Shown here: piece after piece, positions 26,501 through 37,428 of the stretch | How the letters are laid out: each line of letters starts with the position of its first letter | Numbering within the stretch: position 1 is the stretch's first letter | Source: Caulobacter sp. 602-1 | Lineage (GTDB): Bacteria > Pseudomonadota > Alphaproteobacteria > Caulobacterales > Caulobacteraceae | Direction of reading: 5' to 3' | Assembly: GCF_003931565.1 (NCBI RefSeq) | Contig: NZ_RRYI01000001.1 | Coordinates: 372,001 to 436,000, forward strand | Length of the DNA stretch: 64,000 nt | The notes under the pieces: model-generated | Databases searched by the model: none | Seen by the model: only the letters and a program-made list of their open reading frames with translations | Told to the model about the DNA's origin: nothing | Position numbers and translations under genes: made by a program

Positions 26501-26505
26501 CCCTC
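26492..26505. terminator. Short palindrome over convergent stops
   Basis: GAGGG-CTAA-CCCTC; the CTAA loop is the TAA of the kinase and the TAG of the S4 gene. The stem is only 5 bp, so termination strength is uncertain. Confidence 0.3.
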
Positions 26506-26780
26506 GACGGCCTCGTACAGTCCGCGCGCCTCGGTCGCCGGACCTCGGCGCTCGCCGCAGTCCAGAACGCGCACGGCGATCAGGCGGCCGCCCAGGCCGA
26601 ACACCACCACGTCGCCGGGCTTCACCGTGCGCGAGGGCTTGTCGATACGGCTCTCGGTTCCGGCGCGCGTCAGGCGGATGCGGCCCTCGTCGACGAACCT
26701 GGCGGCCAGGGAGCGGGTCTTGAAGAAGCGGGCGCGCCACAGCCACACGTCGGCGCGGACGGAGTCTCCATGGACGTCCG

Positions 26781-26784
<4 letters not shown>
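26497..26784 (-). CDS. S4-domain RNA-binding protein (Hsp15-like)
   Basis: 95 residues. The S4 fold is visible as RADVWLWRARFFKTRSLAARFVDEGRIRL... then KPSRTVKPGDVVVF. Hsp15-type proteins bind stalled 50S subunits carrying nascent chains. The gene overlaps the helicase by 4 bases, and the pair is commonly adjacent in alphaproteobacteria, suggesting a role in RNA metabolism. Confidence 0.88.
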
Positions 26785-29339
<2,555 letters not shown>

Positions 29340-29472
29340 GGATTCAAGGTGGGGCGGGAATCGTGACGAGGCAAGGCGGTGCGGCGCCGCCGTGACTTCA
29401 CGTCCGATGGAGGTGGACAACTCCCTCACCCTTGGGTAGCGCTAGGGCAACGTTCTTGGGGGCTAGAGCGTC

Positions 29473-31608
29473 GTGCAGCGTGTTGTATCGGCCAGATCGG
29501 CCATGTTGGCCGTGCTCGTTCTGGCGGCGGTCGTCCTGTTTCACATCGTCATCGGCTTGCCGCTGCTGAGCGCGGACCACGACTACTGGCTCGAGCCGGG
29601 CGGCGACATGGCCACGATGATGGCGGGTCACTACGCCATCATCGACCAAACCTGGCATTTCCCGCTGGGCGTGACGACCGCGCTGCGCGGCGAGGCCGTA
29701 CCCACATCGATCGTCTACACCGACAGCCTGCCGTGGCTGACGCTGATCATGAAAGCATTGGGTCTCGGTCGGGTGTTGAACCCGCTGGCCCTGTTCCTGC
29801 TGATCGCCTACGTCGCCCAGCCCCTGGCCATGGTTGCTCTGCTGCGGGCCTGCGGCGTGACGCGCCTGTCGTCCCTGCTGCTGGGAGGACTGTTGTCGCT
29901 GTTCTTCCCGGCCTGGCTTTCACGCCAGTTGGGCCATATCGCCCTGGCTGGCCATTTTCTGCTGATCCTGGGCGCGACCTGGACCGTACTGGTCGCGCGG
30001 TTCGGCCTCACTCGGCGGCGGATCATCGAGATCGCCATGCTCGGTCTGGTGGTCACGGGAACCCACCCCTACCATCTCGTGCCGGTGGCCGCCTGCCTCG
30101 GCGCGGGCTTGTTGTCGGAGCTGCTGCAGCGGCGCGCCAAGGCCTGGACCAATGCGGCTGTCACCGCGGTCGCCTTCGTCGCCGCCGTCGCTTTCGCCGC
30201 CTGGGCGCTGGGCTATGGCGGCGTCGGCATGTCCGGCGGTGGCGTGTCGTTGGGCTCCTTCTCGATGAACGTTCTGGGCCCGCTCTGGCCCCAGGCCTCG
30301 GCCCTGGCCGGGCAGACATGGAACGGCGTCTGGTTCACCGGCACGCTGGAGGTCCTGGGCCAGCCCTTCGAGGGCTACAACTATCTCGGCGCGGGCGTGC
30401 TGCTGATCGTCTTCGCCGCCGGAGTCCAGGTCGTGATTGGCCTGGTGCGCGGCTGGAAGCCGGACGCCGCGGCCTGGCGCCGCTTTGGGCCGTTGATCGC
30501 CGCTCTGGTCGTGCTGATCGTCTACGCGATCGGACCGCGCCCCTATTTCGGGCCTTTCCTGATGTTCGACGTCGGGCGTCCGACAGGACTGTTCGGCGAC
30601 ATCGTCGGCTTGTTCCGCTGCCACGGACGATTCTTCTGGATCGTCGGCTACGCGATCCTGGCGTTCGGCGTCGTCCAGGTCGATCGTCTCCAGCCCGGCC
30701 GCCTGGGCATCGGCCTGCTAATCCTGGCCCTGGCGCTGCAGGTCGCCGACATGAGCCAGATGATCCGCGCCGTGCGCGGCGTCTATGTGCGGACCACGCC
30801 TTTCTACGACGCCGTGCTGCGCACCGATCCGGCGCTCGAAGGCCGTCCTTGGCGCTTCCAGCCGGTGATCGAGTGCTCCAGCAATGTCGACGCCTGGGCG
30901 ACGATGCAGCTGTCGCATCTGGCGTTGCGCCGCCACGGCGTTTCCAATTCCGGACCGGTGGCCCGCCCGCTTGTGGTCAGTTGCGAGGTCGAGTCGGCGG
31001 CCAAGGTCGACGCCGCGCCCGGAGACCGGACGATCACCGCCGTGATCGGCGACCCCGTCGAGAAGCCTGCCCTGTTCGAGGCCTTCGGCCAGCGTTCTGA
31101 CTGCTACCGTTTCGTTCGAGGCCTGCTGTGCGGGCGCGGCCTTGAGACGGTCCGGGGGCTGCAGCCCTATGTCGCCGTCTCCGCCAAGCAACTGGCCGCC
31201 GCGCCGGTGATCTACCTGAACAAGGGCGTCAAGCCGCCGGAGCTCGGGCCGGGCTGGGGCCTGCCCGAGCAGTTCGCCATCTGGAGCGACGGCAAGGCCG
31301 CGTGGCTGATCCTCGACACCCAAGGCGCGCGCGATTTCGTGCTGCTTCTGAACGTCATCGCCATCGGCCCGTCAAAGGACGACACCCAGGCGATCGAGGT
31401 GGTGCTGGACGGAAAGGTCCAGCGTCGCACGCGGATCACCCGTGGCGTCTTCTCGGTCCAGATCGGCGGCGCGACCCCAGGCAAGCCGACCAGGGTCGAG
31501 TTGCGCCTGCCCGAGGCCGCCGCGCCGCCCCCGTTCCATGGGGTCCCTGATCCCCGCTTGCTGGGTATCGGGGTCAACGAGATCCGCGTGGTCCCGCTGA
31601 ACTCCTAA
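29473..31608 (+). CDS. Large polytopic membrane protein (DUF6311-like)
   Basis: 711 residues from GTG 29473. About 11 membrane helices lie in the first 440 residues, with an early acidic loop LLSADHDYWLEPGGDMATMMAGHYAI of the kind seen in GT-C glycosyltransferases. A periplasmic beta-rich C-terminal domain follows. This fits DUF6311 proteins, proposed GT-C-type transferases. Donor and acceptor unknown. The stop overlaps the convergent amidohydrolase by 4 bases. Confidence 0.7.
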   Translation: MQRVVSARSAMLAVLVLAAVVLFHIVIGLPLLSADHDYWLEPGGDMATMMAGHYAIIDQTWHFPLGVTTALRGEAVPTSIVYTDSLPWLTLIMKALGLGRVLNPLALFLLIAYVAQPLAMVALLRACGVTRLSSLLLGGLLSLFFPAWLSRQLGHIALAGHFLLILGATWTVLVARFGLTRRRIIEIAMLGLVVTGTHPYHLVPVAACLGAGLLSELLQRRAKAWTNAAVTAVAFVAAVAFAAWALGYGGVGMSGGGVSLGSFSMNVLGPLWPQASALAGQTWNGVWFTGTLEVLGQPFEGYNYLGAGVLLIVFAAGVQVVIGLVRGWKPDAAAWRRFGPLIAALVVLIVYAIGPRPYFGPFLMFDVGRPTGLFGDIVGLFRCHGRFFWIVGYAILAFGVVQVDRLQPGRLGIGLLILALALQVADMSQMIRAVRGVYVRTTPFYDAVLRTDPALEGRPWRFQPVIECSSNVDAWATMQLSHLALRRHGVSNSGPVARPLVVSCEVESAAKVDAAPGDRTITAVIGDPVEKPALFEAFGQRSDCYRFVRGLLCGRGLETVRGLQPYVAVSAKQLAAAPVIYLNKGVKPPELGPGWGLPEQFAIWSDGKAAWLILDTQGARDFVLLLNVIAIGPSKDDTQAIEVVLDGKVQRRTRITRGVFSVQIGGATPGKPTRVELRLPEAAAPPPFHGVPDPRLLGIGVNEIRVVPLNS

Positions 31609-33236
31609 CGGCTGAACACCACCTTGCCGTCGACCACGGTCAGCACCGGCTGGGCGGTGAGGATCTCCTTGGGTTCGATGGTCATCAGGTCCTTGTCGAA
31701 GGCGGTCAGGTCCGCCTTCTTGCCGGCTTCCAGCGTGCCCAGCTCGTTCTCGCGGAACACCGCGTAGGCGGGAGCCAGGGTCAGCATCTTCAGGGCCTCG
31801 GCGCGGGTGACGGCTTCTTCCAGATGCCAGTCGGCGTTGGCGAAGCCGTCCAGCCCGTGGCGATAGACGGCGGCGTAGAACTCGATGCGCGGGTCGCCGA
31901 CCTCGACCGGGGCGTCCGAGCCGGCCGCGACCACGACACCGGCCTTCAGGAAGTCCTTCCAGCGATAGCCCTCGTGCAGGCGGTCCTTGCCCAGGCGCGC
32001 GGGCGCGAAATAGAGGTCGCCGATGGCGTGGCTGGGCTGCATCGAGGCGATGACGCCCAGCTTGGCGAAGCGCGGCACGTCGGTGTCGGCGACGATCTGT
32101 GCGTGCTCGATGCGCCAGCGCGCCTTCATATCGCCGGCCAGGCTTTGCTCGAACCAGTCCAGGGTCATGCGGTTGCCGCGGTCGCCGATGGCGTGCATGG
32201 CCACCTGGGCGTTCACGGCCCTGGCCTGCTTCATCAGCGCCAGACCCTTGTCCTGCGGGGTGAGCTGCAGGCCCAGGCCTTCGGCGTCGCTATAGGGTTC
32301 GAGCAGGGCCGCGCCGCGCGAGCCCAGGGCGCCGTCCATGTAGAGCTTGATCCCGCGCGTCCGGATCAGGCCGGTGGCGTCGGTCTGGGGACCCTTGCTC
32401 AGCACCTCGGCCGCGCCGCTGGGGTCCATGTAGTTGTCGACGCGGATGTGGAAGCTTCCCTTGGCGGCCTCGTCGCGCAGCAAGGCCAGGTCGTCGGCCA
32501 TGACGCTCATATTGTCGAGGCCGGTCCAGCCGCGCGCGGCGTAGAGCGCGCCCGCCTTGCGCAGGGCCTCGCGCTTCAGCGCCTCGCTGGGAGGCGGGAT
32601 GACGTCCTCGATCAGCGCCTGGGCGTGGTCGATCAACATGCCGTCCGGCTGGCCATCGACGCCCTTGAGGATCTGGCCGCCCGCCGGCGCGGCCGTGGCG
32701 GCGGTGATCCCGGCCTTGGCTAGGGCGGCGGACGAGGCCACGCTGGCGTGGCCGTCCGATCGTCCCAGCACCACGATCCGCCCCGGCGCGGCGGCGTCGA
32801 GATCGGCCTTGGTGGGGAAGCGCTTCTCGGGCCAGTGGGTCTCGATCCAGCCCCGGCCATAGATCACGCCCTCCGGATGGGCGGCGGCATAGGCCTTCAC
32901 GGCGGCGACCAGCTCGGCGACCGACTTCACCTGATCGAGATTGAGGGTCAGTTCGCGCAGGCCGATGCCGGTCAAGTGGGCGTGGGCGTCGACGAAGCCG
33001 GGGTAGGCGGCGGCGCCCTTCAGGTCGATGTCGCGGACGTCCTTGGCGGCCTTGGCCTTGGCGGCGGCCAGATCGCCGACGAACAGGATCTTGTCGTCGC
33101 GCAGCAGCACCGCCTGCGCGGTCGGCTTGGCGTCCACGCCGGTGTGGATCGGGCCGCCATGGATCAGGATATCGCCGGCGTTCGCGGCCGTGAAAGAGGT
33201 CGCGGCCAGCAGGGCGGCGAGTAGGGTCCGGCGCAA
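31605..33236 (-). CDS. Exported amidohydrolase (YtcJ-like)
   Basis: 543 residues from TTG 33236, chosen because GGAGG lies 8 bases upstream and a signal peptide (MRRTLLAALLAATSFTAANA) follows. Metal-site motif GFVDAHAHL, then HAIGDRGNR, IEHAQIV and GSDAPVE are those of the amidohydrolase 3 (YtcJ) group. It probably hydrolyses a C-N bond in the periplasm; the substrate is unknown. Confidence 0.9.
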   Translation of the reverse strand: MRRTLLAALLAATSFTAANAGDILIHGGPIHTGVDAKPTAQAVLLRDDKILFVGDLAAAKAKAAKDVRDIDLKGAAAYPGFVDAHAHLTGIGLRELTLNLDQVKSVAELVAAVKAYAAAHPEGVIYGRGWIETHWPEKRFPTKADLDAAAPGRIVVLGRSDGHASVASSAALAKAGITAATAAPAGGQILKGVDGQPDGMLIDHAQALIEDVIPPPSEALKREALRKAGALYAARGWTGLDNMSVMADDLALLRDEAAKGSFHIRVDNYMDPSGAAEVLSKGPQTDATGLIRTRGIKLYMDGALGSRGAALLEPYSDAEGLGLQLTPQDKGLALMKQARAVNAQVAMHAIGDRGNRMTLDWFEQSLAGDMKARWRIEHAQIVADTDVPRFAKLGVIASMQPSHAIGDLYFAPARLGKDRLHEGYRWKDFLKAGVVVAAGSDAPVEVGDPRIEFYAAVYRHGLDGFANADWHLEEAVTRAEALKMLTLAPAYAVFRENELGTLEAGKKADLTAFDKDLMTIEPKEILTAQPVLTVVDGKVVFSR

Positions 33237-33319
33237 AGGCGACCTCCGAAGCTTGGCAAGTTTCGGAAAACGTACGGCGCGCCCCTCCCAAGTCGCAACA
33301 GGCCTGCTATTTTTTCGTC

Positions 33320-33895
33320 ATGAGCGCCCAGCGTTTTGTCCTGTTCGACACGATCATCGGCCGCTGCGGCGTCGCCTGGGGCGATCGCGGCCTCATCGGC
33401 CTGCAACTGCCGGAGAGCTCGCCGGGCGCGGCCTGGGCAAAGCTGCGCAAGCGCTTCCCCGACGCGGTCGAAGACGAGCCGACCGCCGAGATCGAGGCGA
33501 TCATCGAGCGTATCCGCGGACTGTTGGCCGGCGGTCGCGACGACCTGACCGACATCCCGCTCGACCTGGACGGCCAGCCGGCCTTCAACCTGCGGGTCTA
33601 TGAGATCGCCCGGGCCATCACGCCGGGTGAGACCTCGACCTATGGCGAGGTGGCCAAGGCGATGGGCGAGCCGGGCGCGGCGCGGGCCGTCGGCAAGGCC
33701 TTGGGCGAGAACCCCTGGCCGATCGTGGTGCCCTGCCATCGGGTGCTGGGCGCTTCGGGCAATATGGGCGGCTTTTCCGCGCCGGGCGGGGCGGAAACCA
33801 AGGCCAGGCTGTTGACCCTCGAGAAGGCGCGGACCGACGCGGTCCCGACGCTGTTCGACCTGGAGTTCTCGGTCGCGCCGCGGCGTGGGGGCTGA
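33320..33895 (+). CDS. Methylated-DNA-protein-cysteine methyltransferase family
   Basis: 191 residues. The active-site motif VPCHRV contains Cys139; upstream are YEIARAITPGETSTYGEVA and NPWPIVVPCH, and downstream GGFSAPGG. It should remove alkyl groups from O6-alkylguanine by suicide transfer to the cysteine. A second family member lies at 46898-47410. Confidence 0.9.
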   Translation: MSAQRFVLFDTIIGRCGVAWGDRGLIGLQLPESSPGAAWAKLRKRFPDAVEDEPTAEIEAIIERIRGLLAGGRDDLTDIPLDLDGQPAFNLRVYEIARAITPGETSTYGEVAKAMGEPGAARAVGKALGENPWPIVVPCHRVLGASGNMGGFSAPGGAETKARLLTLEKARTDAVPTLFDLEFSVAPRRGG

Positions 33896-34003
33896 AGGCG
33901 GACGCCCGCTTTCCTGCGATGGAGTTTCGACGATCTCCGAGGACCGTCCGCTCACGCCTCTTAACGCGCGGTAACGCTTCTTCGAACAGGGGCGAAACGA
34001 ATC

Positions 34004-34060
34004 ATGACCGAATCGGCGACGTCGGCCAATTCGGTGTTTGTTCCCTACAAGCTATTGTAG
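34004..34060 (+). other. Possible 18-codon ORF ending in a hairpin
   Basis: ATG 34004 encodes MTESATSANSVFVPYKLL and stops at TAG 34058-34060. CTACAA-gcta-TTGTAG (34045-34060) spans the last codons and stop. AGGGG lies about 12 bases upstream. It may be chance; it sits in the 206-bp gap between the alkyltransferase and the DUF3617 gene. Confidence 0.2.
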
Positions 34061-34101
34061 CTTAAAGCGGATTAACCACAAATGGGTTTCGCGGAGCGGC
34101 G

Positions 34102-34596
34102 TTACCTCGATGTCGTTTCCGGGGCCTTTTCCGCCGTCTTCTCTTCTGGCGCGCACTCGGTCGCGACGCGCTTGGCGTTCATGCTGCCGGCCAGGTTCAT
34201 GCCGCTGATGGTCTTGATGTGGATGTCCATCTTGAAGCTCTCGGGCGTGTAGCTGCCCTCGGCCGTCACCGGTGAGACGCGGTCCTTCTTGTCGGTCCAG
34301 GTGCCCTTCAGCTGGATCTTGCCGTCCCTGACGACATTGGTCGTGTAGTCGCAGCGGTAGCGCCGGGTGCAGATGCCGCGCGAAAACTGCTCGGCGTCGG
34401 CGGGCTTGAGGCACTTTCGCTCGCTGCTGACCGGGATCACGCCGACCTTGTAGTCGTACTCCCACTGCCCCGGGAGAATCGTCGTCTTGCTCGAGGCGGA
34501 CGTCTTGGCTGTCGCCGCGTGGACAACGGGCTGGTCCAGGGTGACGCCGCCAGCGGCGAGAACCAGAATGGCGGCGGCAAGGGCGGTCGAACGCAT
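34102..34596 (-). CDS. DUF3617 family exported protein
   Basis: 164 residues from ATG 34596, preceded by AAGGAGAC at good spacing; ATG 34614 is the alternative. Signal peptide AAAILVLAAGGVTLDQPVVHA, then PGQWEYDYKVGVIPVSSERKC, and paired cysteines (KCL, GICTRRYRCDY, ECAPE). This is the DUF3617 pattern. Periplasmic, function unknown. Confidence 0.82.
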   Translation of the reverse strand: MRSTALAAAILVLAAGGVTLDQPVVHAATAKTSASSKTTILPGQWEYDYKVGVIPVSSERKCLKPADAEQFSRGICTRRYRCDYTTNVVRDGKIQLKGTWTDKKDRVSPVTAEGSYTPESFKMDIHIKTISGMNLAGSMNAKRVATECAPEEKTAEKAPETTSR

Positions 34597-34615
34597 GCGG
34601 CGGGTCTCCTTCATA

Positions 34616-34634
34616 CCGCTCCTATATAGAGCGG
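34616..34634 (-). promoter_or_regulatory. Inverted repeat upstream of the DUF3617 gene
   Basis: CCGCTC-ctatata-GAGCGG sits just upstream of the ribosome site. The centre resembles a -10 element; it may be an operator or a 5' hairpin. Confidence 0.3.
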
Positions 34635-34723
34635 CATATGAACCCTGCTTGAAGGCGGAGGTTGGGCGGCCGGTTCCTTGTCGGGGCGCCGGCGCGGATG
34701 CGGGACATCCTTGGCCAGACGCC

Positions 34724-34753
34724 TTGACTCAGGGGCGACCCTTCGCCTATATC
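34724..34753 (+). promoter_or_regulatory. Probable housekeeping promoter of rpmB
   Basis: TTGACT (34724-34729), 18 bases, TATATC (34748-34753), 110 bp before the rpmB ATG. It fits the Caulobacter housekeeping sigma pattern, including GC before the -10. Confidence 0.55.
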
Positions 34754-34863
34754 GCCCGCTCTCGCGCGGTCGGCCTGGTCCAGTCGCGTGTCCGAATTCA
34801 TATCTTATCGGGACCAGGCTCTTCACCGAGCCAGACGGTTTCGCCCAAGCCAAGGTAACCACC

Positions 34864-35163
34864 ATGTCGCGCCGTTGCGAACTTACCGGTATCGGTCCGA
34901 TGGTCGGCCACAATGTGAGCCACTCGAACATCAAGACCAAGCGCCGCTTCCTGCCGGCCCTGTCGCCCGCCACGCTCCAGTCGGAGTCGCTGGGCCAGAG
35001 CTTCAAGCTGCGCATCAGCAACGCGGCCCTGCGCACCCTGGACTTCAAGGGCGGCCTGGACGTGTTCCTGCTGGGCGCCAAGGACGAGCAGCTGTCGCCG
35101 CGCGCCCTGAAGATCAAGTCGCAGGTCAAGGCCAAGGCCAAGGCCGCCGCTCAAGCCGCCTAA
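34864..35163 (+). CDS. rpmB: 50S ribosomal protein L28
   Basis: 99 residues from ATG 34864. [31 protein letters not shown] and [24 protein letters not shown] are L28 hallmarks, and the Ala/Lys tail is typical of alphaproteobacteria. Single gene between a housekeeping promoter and a strong terminator. The zinc-ribbon cysteines of some L28 are absent apart from one Cys. Confidence 0.97.
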   Translation: MSRRCELTGIGPMVGHNVSHSNIKTKRRFLPALSPATLQSESLGQSFKLRISNAALRTLDFKGGLDVFLLGAKDEQLSPRALKIKSQVKAKAKAAAQAA

Positions 35164-35189
35164 GGCTTCACGGTCTCGACTGACGATTG

Positions 35190-35223
35190 AAAGCCCGCCG
35201 GGAGCGATCCCGGCGGGCTTTTC
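35190..35223 (+). terminator. Intrinsic terminator of rpmB
   Basis: AAAGCCCGCCGGGA-gcga-TCCCGGCGGGCTTTT: a 14-bp perfect stem with a T tail, 27 bases after the stop. Confidence 0.95.
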
Positions 35224-35414
35224 GTCGTGGGCGAGGTCGCGGAAGGCGAGCGTGATCCATGGCGGACGTTTAGAGCGTCGCCGTTGGGTAGGTTTGGGCC
35301 ATTCCCAAGCTTAAGCGCCGGCGGCGCGGAGAGCACCGCGGCGGCGTATCGATCGGCAGGTTCAGGGGATGGTTCGTCAGCCCGTCCTCACGTGTTGGCG
35401 GAGGGGGGCATAGT

Positions 35415-36116
35415 CTACTGCTTTGGGACGCTGGCTTCGGGCGTGAAAAAGCTACCTTGCAAGGGAATGGAGCATGGTGTTCGCCCTAGGCGAAGCTCGC
35501 CCTGGCGACTCTTCGGCTTCTTGCCGACGCCAAAGGGGATCGAACAGTTGAAGACGCGGAAGTAGTCGCCGTCCGGGTTCGCGCCCTTGGGCTTGGGTTC
35601 GCCATAGCTCCCGCCCGACGATCCCGCTGCGACGACCGCATCGTAGTAGGCCCGCTTCCCAGGGTCTATCGCGGCATTGTAGCTAGGAGCCCCGGCGCGG
35701 AGCCGGCCAAGCCGCTCAGCACAAGCTTCTCGCTCCTCCCGTGACCGGAAGGTCCCTTCCGCGCAGCCAGCGCCAGCACGCAGCGCGGCGCGCAGGTTTT
35801 CCGCGACGCCGGGATTAGCCGGTACTGGAACAGTGCCGGTCTCAGCAGGTACGGCGGGTAGGAATGGAGCTTGGGTCGTCACCACAGCGCGCGCGGGCGC
35901 AAAAGCTTGCGGCACGACGCGACCGGCGGCGGTTCGTACTGACGGCGGATTCGGCCTCACGGGTCTTAACAATTCAACTGACATCAAGGGCAGGTCAGGG
36001 CCGGTCGTCAGCAGATTTGGAGTGGCAGGGCGAGCCAGCCAGGCCAGTACCACAATGTGGAGCGCTAGTGAGAGCGCAGCGATGGAGGCAAGCCGCCGCC
36101 GTCGGAAAACTTGCAT
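35415..36116 (-). CDS. Membrane-anchored hypothetical protein, TonB-like N-terminus
   Basis: 233 residues. One N-terminal helix (IAALSLALHIVVLAWLA) with an HIVV start like TonB-type anchors, a Pro-rich spacer, then a small Cys-containing domain: AGAGCAEGTFRSREEREACAERLG, IDPGKRAYYDAVVAA and a tail with FNCSIPFG and TPCSIPLQGSF. This arrangement is common in uncharacterised Caulobacterales proteins. Function unknown, probably periplasmic. A 299-bp gap precedes it on the left, with only the rpmB terminator. Confidence 0.75.
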   Translation of the reverse strand: MQVFRRRRLASIAALSLALHIVVLAWLARPATPNLLTTGPDLPLMSVELLRPVRPNPPSVRTAAGRVVPQAFAPARAVVTTQAPFLPAVPAETGTVPVPANPGVAENLRAALRAGAGCAEGTFRSREEREACAERLGRLRAGAPSYNAAIDPGKRAYYDAVVAAGSSGGSYGEPKPKGANPDGDYFRVFNCSIPFGVGKKPKSRQGELRLGRTPCSIPLQGSFFTPEASVPKQ

Positions 36117-36281
36117 GCCGCCCCCAACTCGAGACGAATATATCGCCCTCGGGTTGTGTCGTAATCTGGGCTATACTAAGGCGGCAAAATCTTCGGACCC
36201 TCTTCCATAGCGAAGGTCCGACTTGGGTCGACAACCGAACCTCACATCGTCCCGGAAGCAGCCTTCCCATCCAGACAAAGC

Positions 36282-36314
36282 AAAACCCGCCGCGACTGAG
36301 CCGCGGCGGGTTTT
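36282..36314 (-). terminator. Intrinsic terminator of first UrcA gene
   Basis: AAAACCCGCCGCG...GCGGCGGGTTTT stem, 45 bases past the stop of the minus-strand gene at 36359. Two copies of GCTTGGTACTG (36319-36329 and 36334-36344) lie between them. Confidence 0.85.
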
Positions 36315-36358
36315 GAACGCTTGGTACTGGTAAGCTTGGTACTGAAAGCTGTTGTCGC

Positions 36359-36658
36359 TTAGCGCGCGACGACGGCGCCCGACGACGGGTTGGCCGAGTT
36401 GTAGGCGCTCAGGGCCGGGTTGTTGATCTTCGACACGGCGTCGTTGACCGAGGCGCGGATGCAGGCCGGGTACAGATAGCCAGCGAGAGCTTCGCCACGG
36501 ACGTCCTGCCAGCAGACGGTCGAGGCGGCCTTGACGATTTCGGCGCGGACTTCGGCGGCCGACTTGCCGGCGAGCTTGACGCGGACTTCGGCGGCCGAGG
36601 CCGGAGCGGCGGCGAACAGGGCGATGGCCGAGGCGGCCAGAACGATGGAGCGGATCAT
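36359..36658 (-). CDS. UrcA family protein 1
   Basis: 99 residues from ATG 36658 (MIRSIVLAAS...). Signal peptide ending PASAA, then EVRVKLAGKSAAEVRAEIVKAASTVCWQDV and a second Cys in YLYPACIRASVNDAVSKI. The two Cys probably form a disulfide. UrcA proteins are small periplasmic proteins of unknown role. It is paralogous to the next gene and shares its 5' leader. Confidence 0.82.
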   Translation of the reverse strand: MIRSIVLAASAIALFAAAPASAAEVRVKLAGKSAAEVRAEIVKAASTVCWQDVRGEALAGYLYPACIRASVNDAVSKINNPALSAYNSANPSSGAVVAR

Positions 36659-36674
36659 GTCGATGTTCCGAAAG

Positions 36675-36719
36675 AGGGTTGGGTTCAACCCCCTCCAGAC
36701 GCGTTCCTCTGACGGCCCG
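36675..36719 (-). ncRNA. 5' leader element of UrcA 1 (shared block plus hairpin)
   Basis: A 21-base block at 36699-36719 is identical to 37264-37284. Between it and the ATG lies an imperfect hairpin at 36675-36696 with GGGTTG-type arms. Block-to-start distance is 41 bases here and 42 in the paralogue. Confidence 0.5.
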
Positions 36720-36858
36720 TCCCCGGTCTATCGCCTGCTCAGCCCGTCCCGTCGCCTATAGCAACGTTCTCATGAGTTATCAACGATTATGTTGCAGTGC
36801 ACCCAAGGTGGAGTCCGGCCGTGCTTCGCGTGCGAACAACCGATTGCAGGCGCGAAGA

Positions 36859-36886
36859 AGCCCGCGAAACGGGGGTTTCGCGGGCT
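36859..36886 (-). terminator. Terminator of second UrcA gene
   Basis: AGCCCGCGAAAC-gggg-GTTTCGCGGGCT: a 12-bp perfect stem 25 bases past the stop. Confidence 0.8.
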
Positions 36887-36910
36887 CTGTCGTCTAAGCG
36901 CTGATCGCTG

Positions 36911-37222
36911 TTAGCGGGTGGCGATCTTCAGGAAATAGACGTCGCGGCTTTGAGCCTTGTCGTAGGCGATCAGGTCGCGGCTGCGGGCGCGGCTGATGGC
37001 GTCGCGGGCGACGTCGCGCACGCAATAGGGAGCGATCTGGACGGCGTAGGGATTGCCGAAGAGGTCTTCCTGGCACAGCTGTTTGGCGGCCTGGACGATT
37101 TCGGCGTGCACGGCGGCCGTGTCGCGGCCGGCGACCTTGACCTTGATTTCGCCAGCGCTGGCCGAGGTAGCGGCGGTGGTGGCCATGAGGGCCGTAAGGG
37201 CGATAACGAGAAGACGGATCAT
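36911..37222 (-). CDS. UrcA family protein 2
   Basis: 103 residues from ATG 37222. Signal peptide (LLVIALTALMATTAATSASA), then GEIKVKVAGRDTAAVHAEIVQAAKQLCQEDL and YCVRDVARDAISRARSRDLIAYDK, aligning throughout with UrcA 1. Two Cys at matching positions. Role unknown. Its upstream region contains two abutting palindromes (37326-37353). Confidence 0.82.
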   Translation of the reverse strand: MIRLLVIALTALMATTAATSASAGEIKVKVAGRDTAAVHAEIVQAAKQLCQEDLFGNPYAVQIAPYCVRDVARDAISRARSRDLIAYDKAQSRDVYFLKIATR

Positions 37223-37240
37223 GTTGGTAGTCCCGGAAAG

Positions 37241-37284
37241 GAGGTTGAGGGCAACCGCCTCCCGACGCGTTCCTCTGACGGCCC
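37241..37284 (-). ncRNA. 5' leader element of UrcA 2 (shared block plus hairpin)
   Basis: The same 21-base block (37264-37284) as before UrcA 1, followed toward the gene by a hairpin GAGGTTG...CAACCGCCTC at 37241-37261. Confidence 0.5.
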
Positions 37285-37325
37285 CCAGGATCTCGCCTCG
37301 TCGTCCGTCGAGGTTCTGAATATAT

Positions 37326-37353
37326 GGTACCGGTACCTTTCGCAAGTGCGAAA
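37326..37353. promoter_or_regulatory. Two abutting palindromes upstream of UrcA 2
   Basis: GGTACCGGTACC (37326-37337) is directly followed by TTTCGCAAGTGCGAAA (37338-37353), both perfect dyads. They look like operators for two dimeric regulators or one tetramer. Confidence 0.45.
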
Positions 37354-37403
37354 TCGGCCTATGAGACAAAAAGTCCAATTTAATCATATGGTTGGCAATG
37401 AAA

Positions 37404-37426
37404 CCGTCTCGTCTGAAACGAAACGG
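37404..37426 (-). terminator. Hairpin after the phytase-like gene
   Basis: CCGTCTCGT and ACGAAACGG pair with one mismatch, next to the stop at 37429. Confidence 0.4.
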
Positions 37427-37428
37427 AT

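Noticed and set aside
34062..34075. TTAA-N6-TTAA as a CtrA box (also 60625-60638)
   Set aside because: Spacing is six, not seven, bases in both places.
36699..37284. GGAAC in the UrcA leaders as a general-stress promoter
   Set aside because: The distance to the next GTT is 13 bases, not the 16-17 needed.
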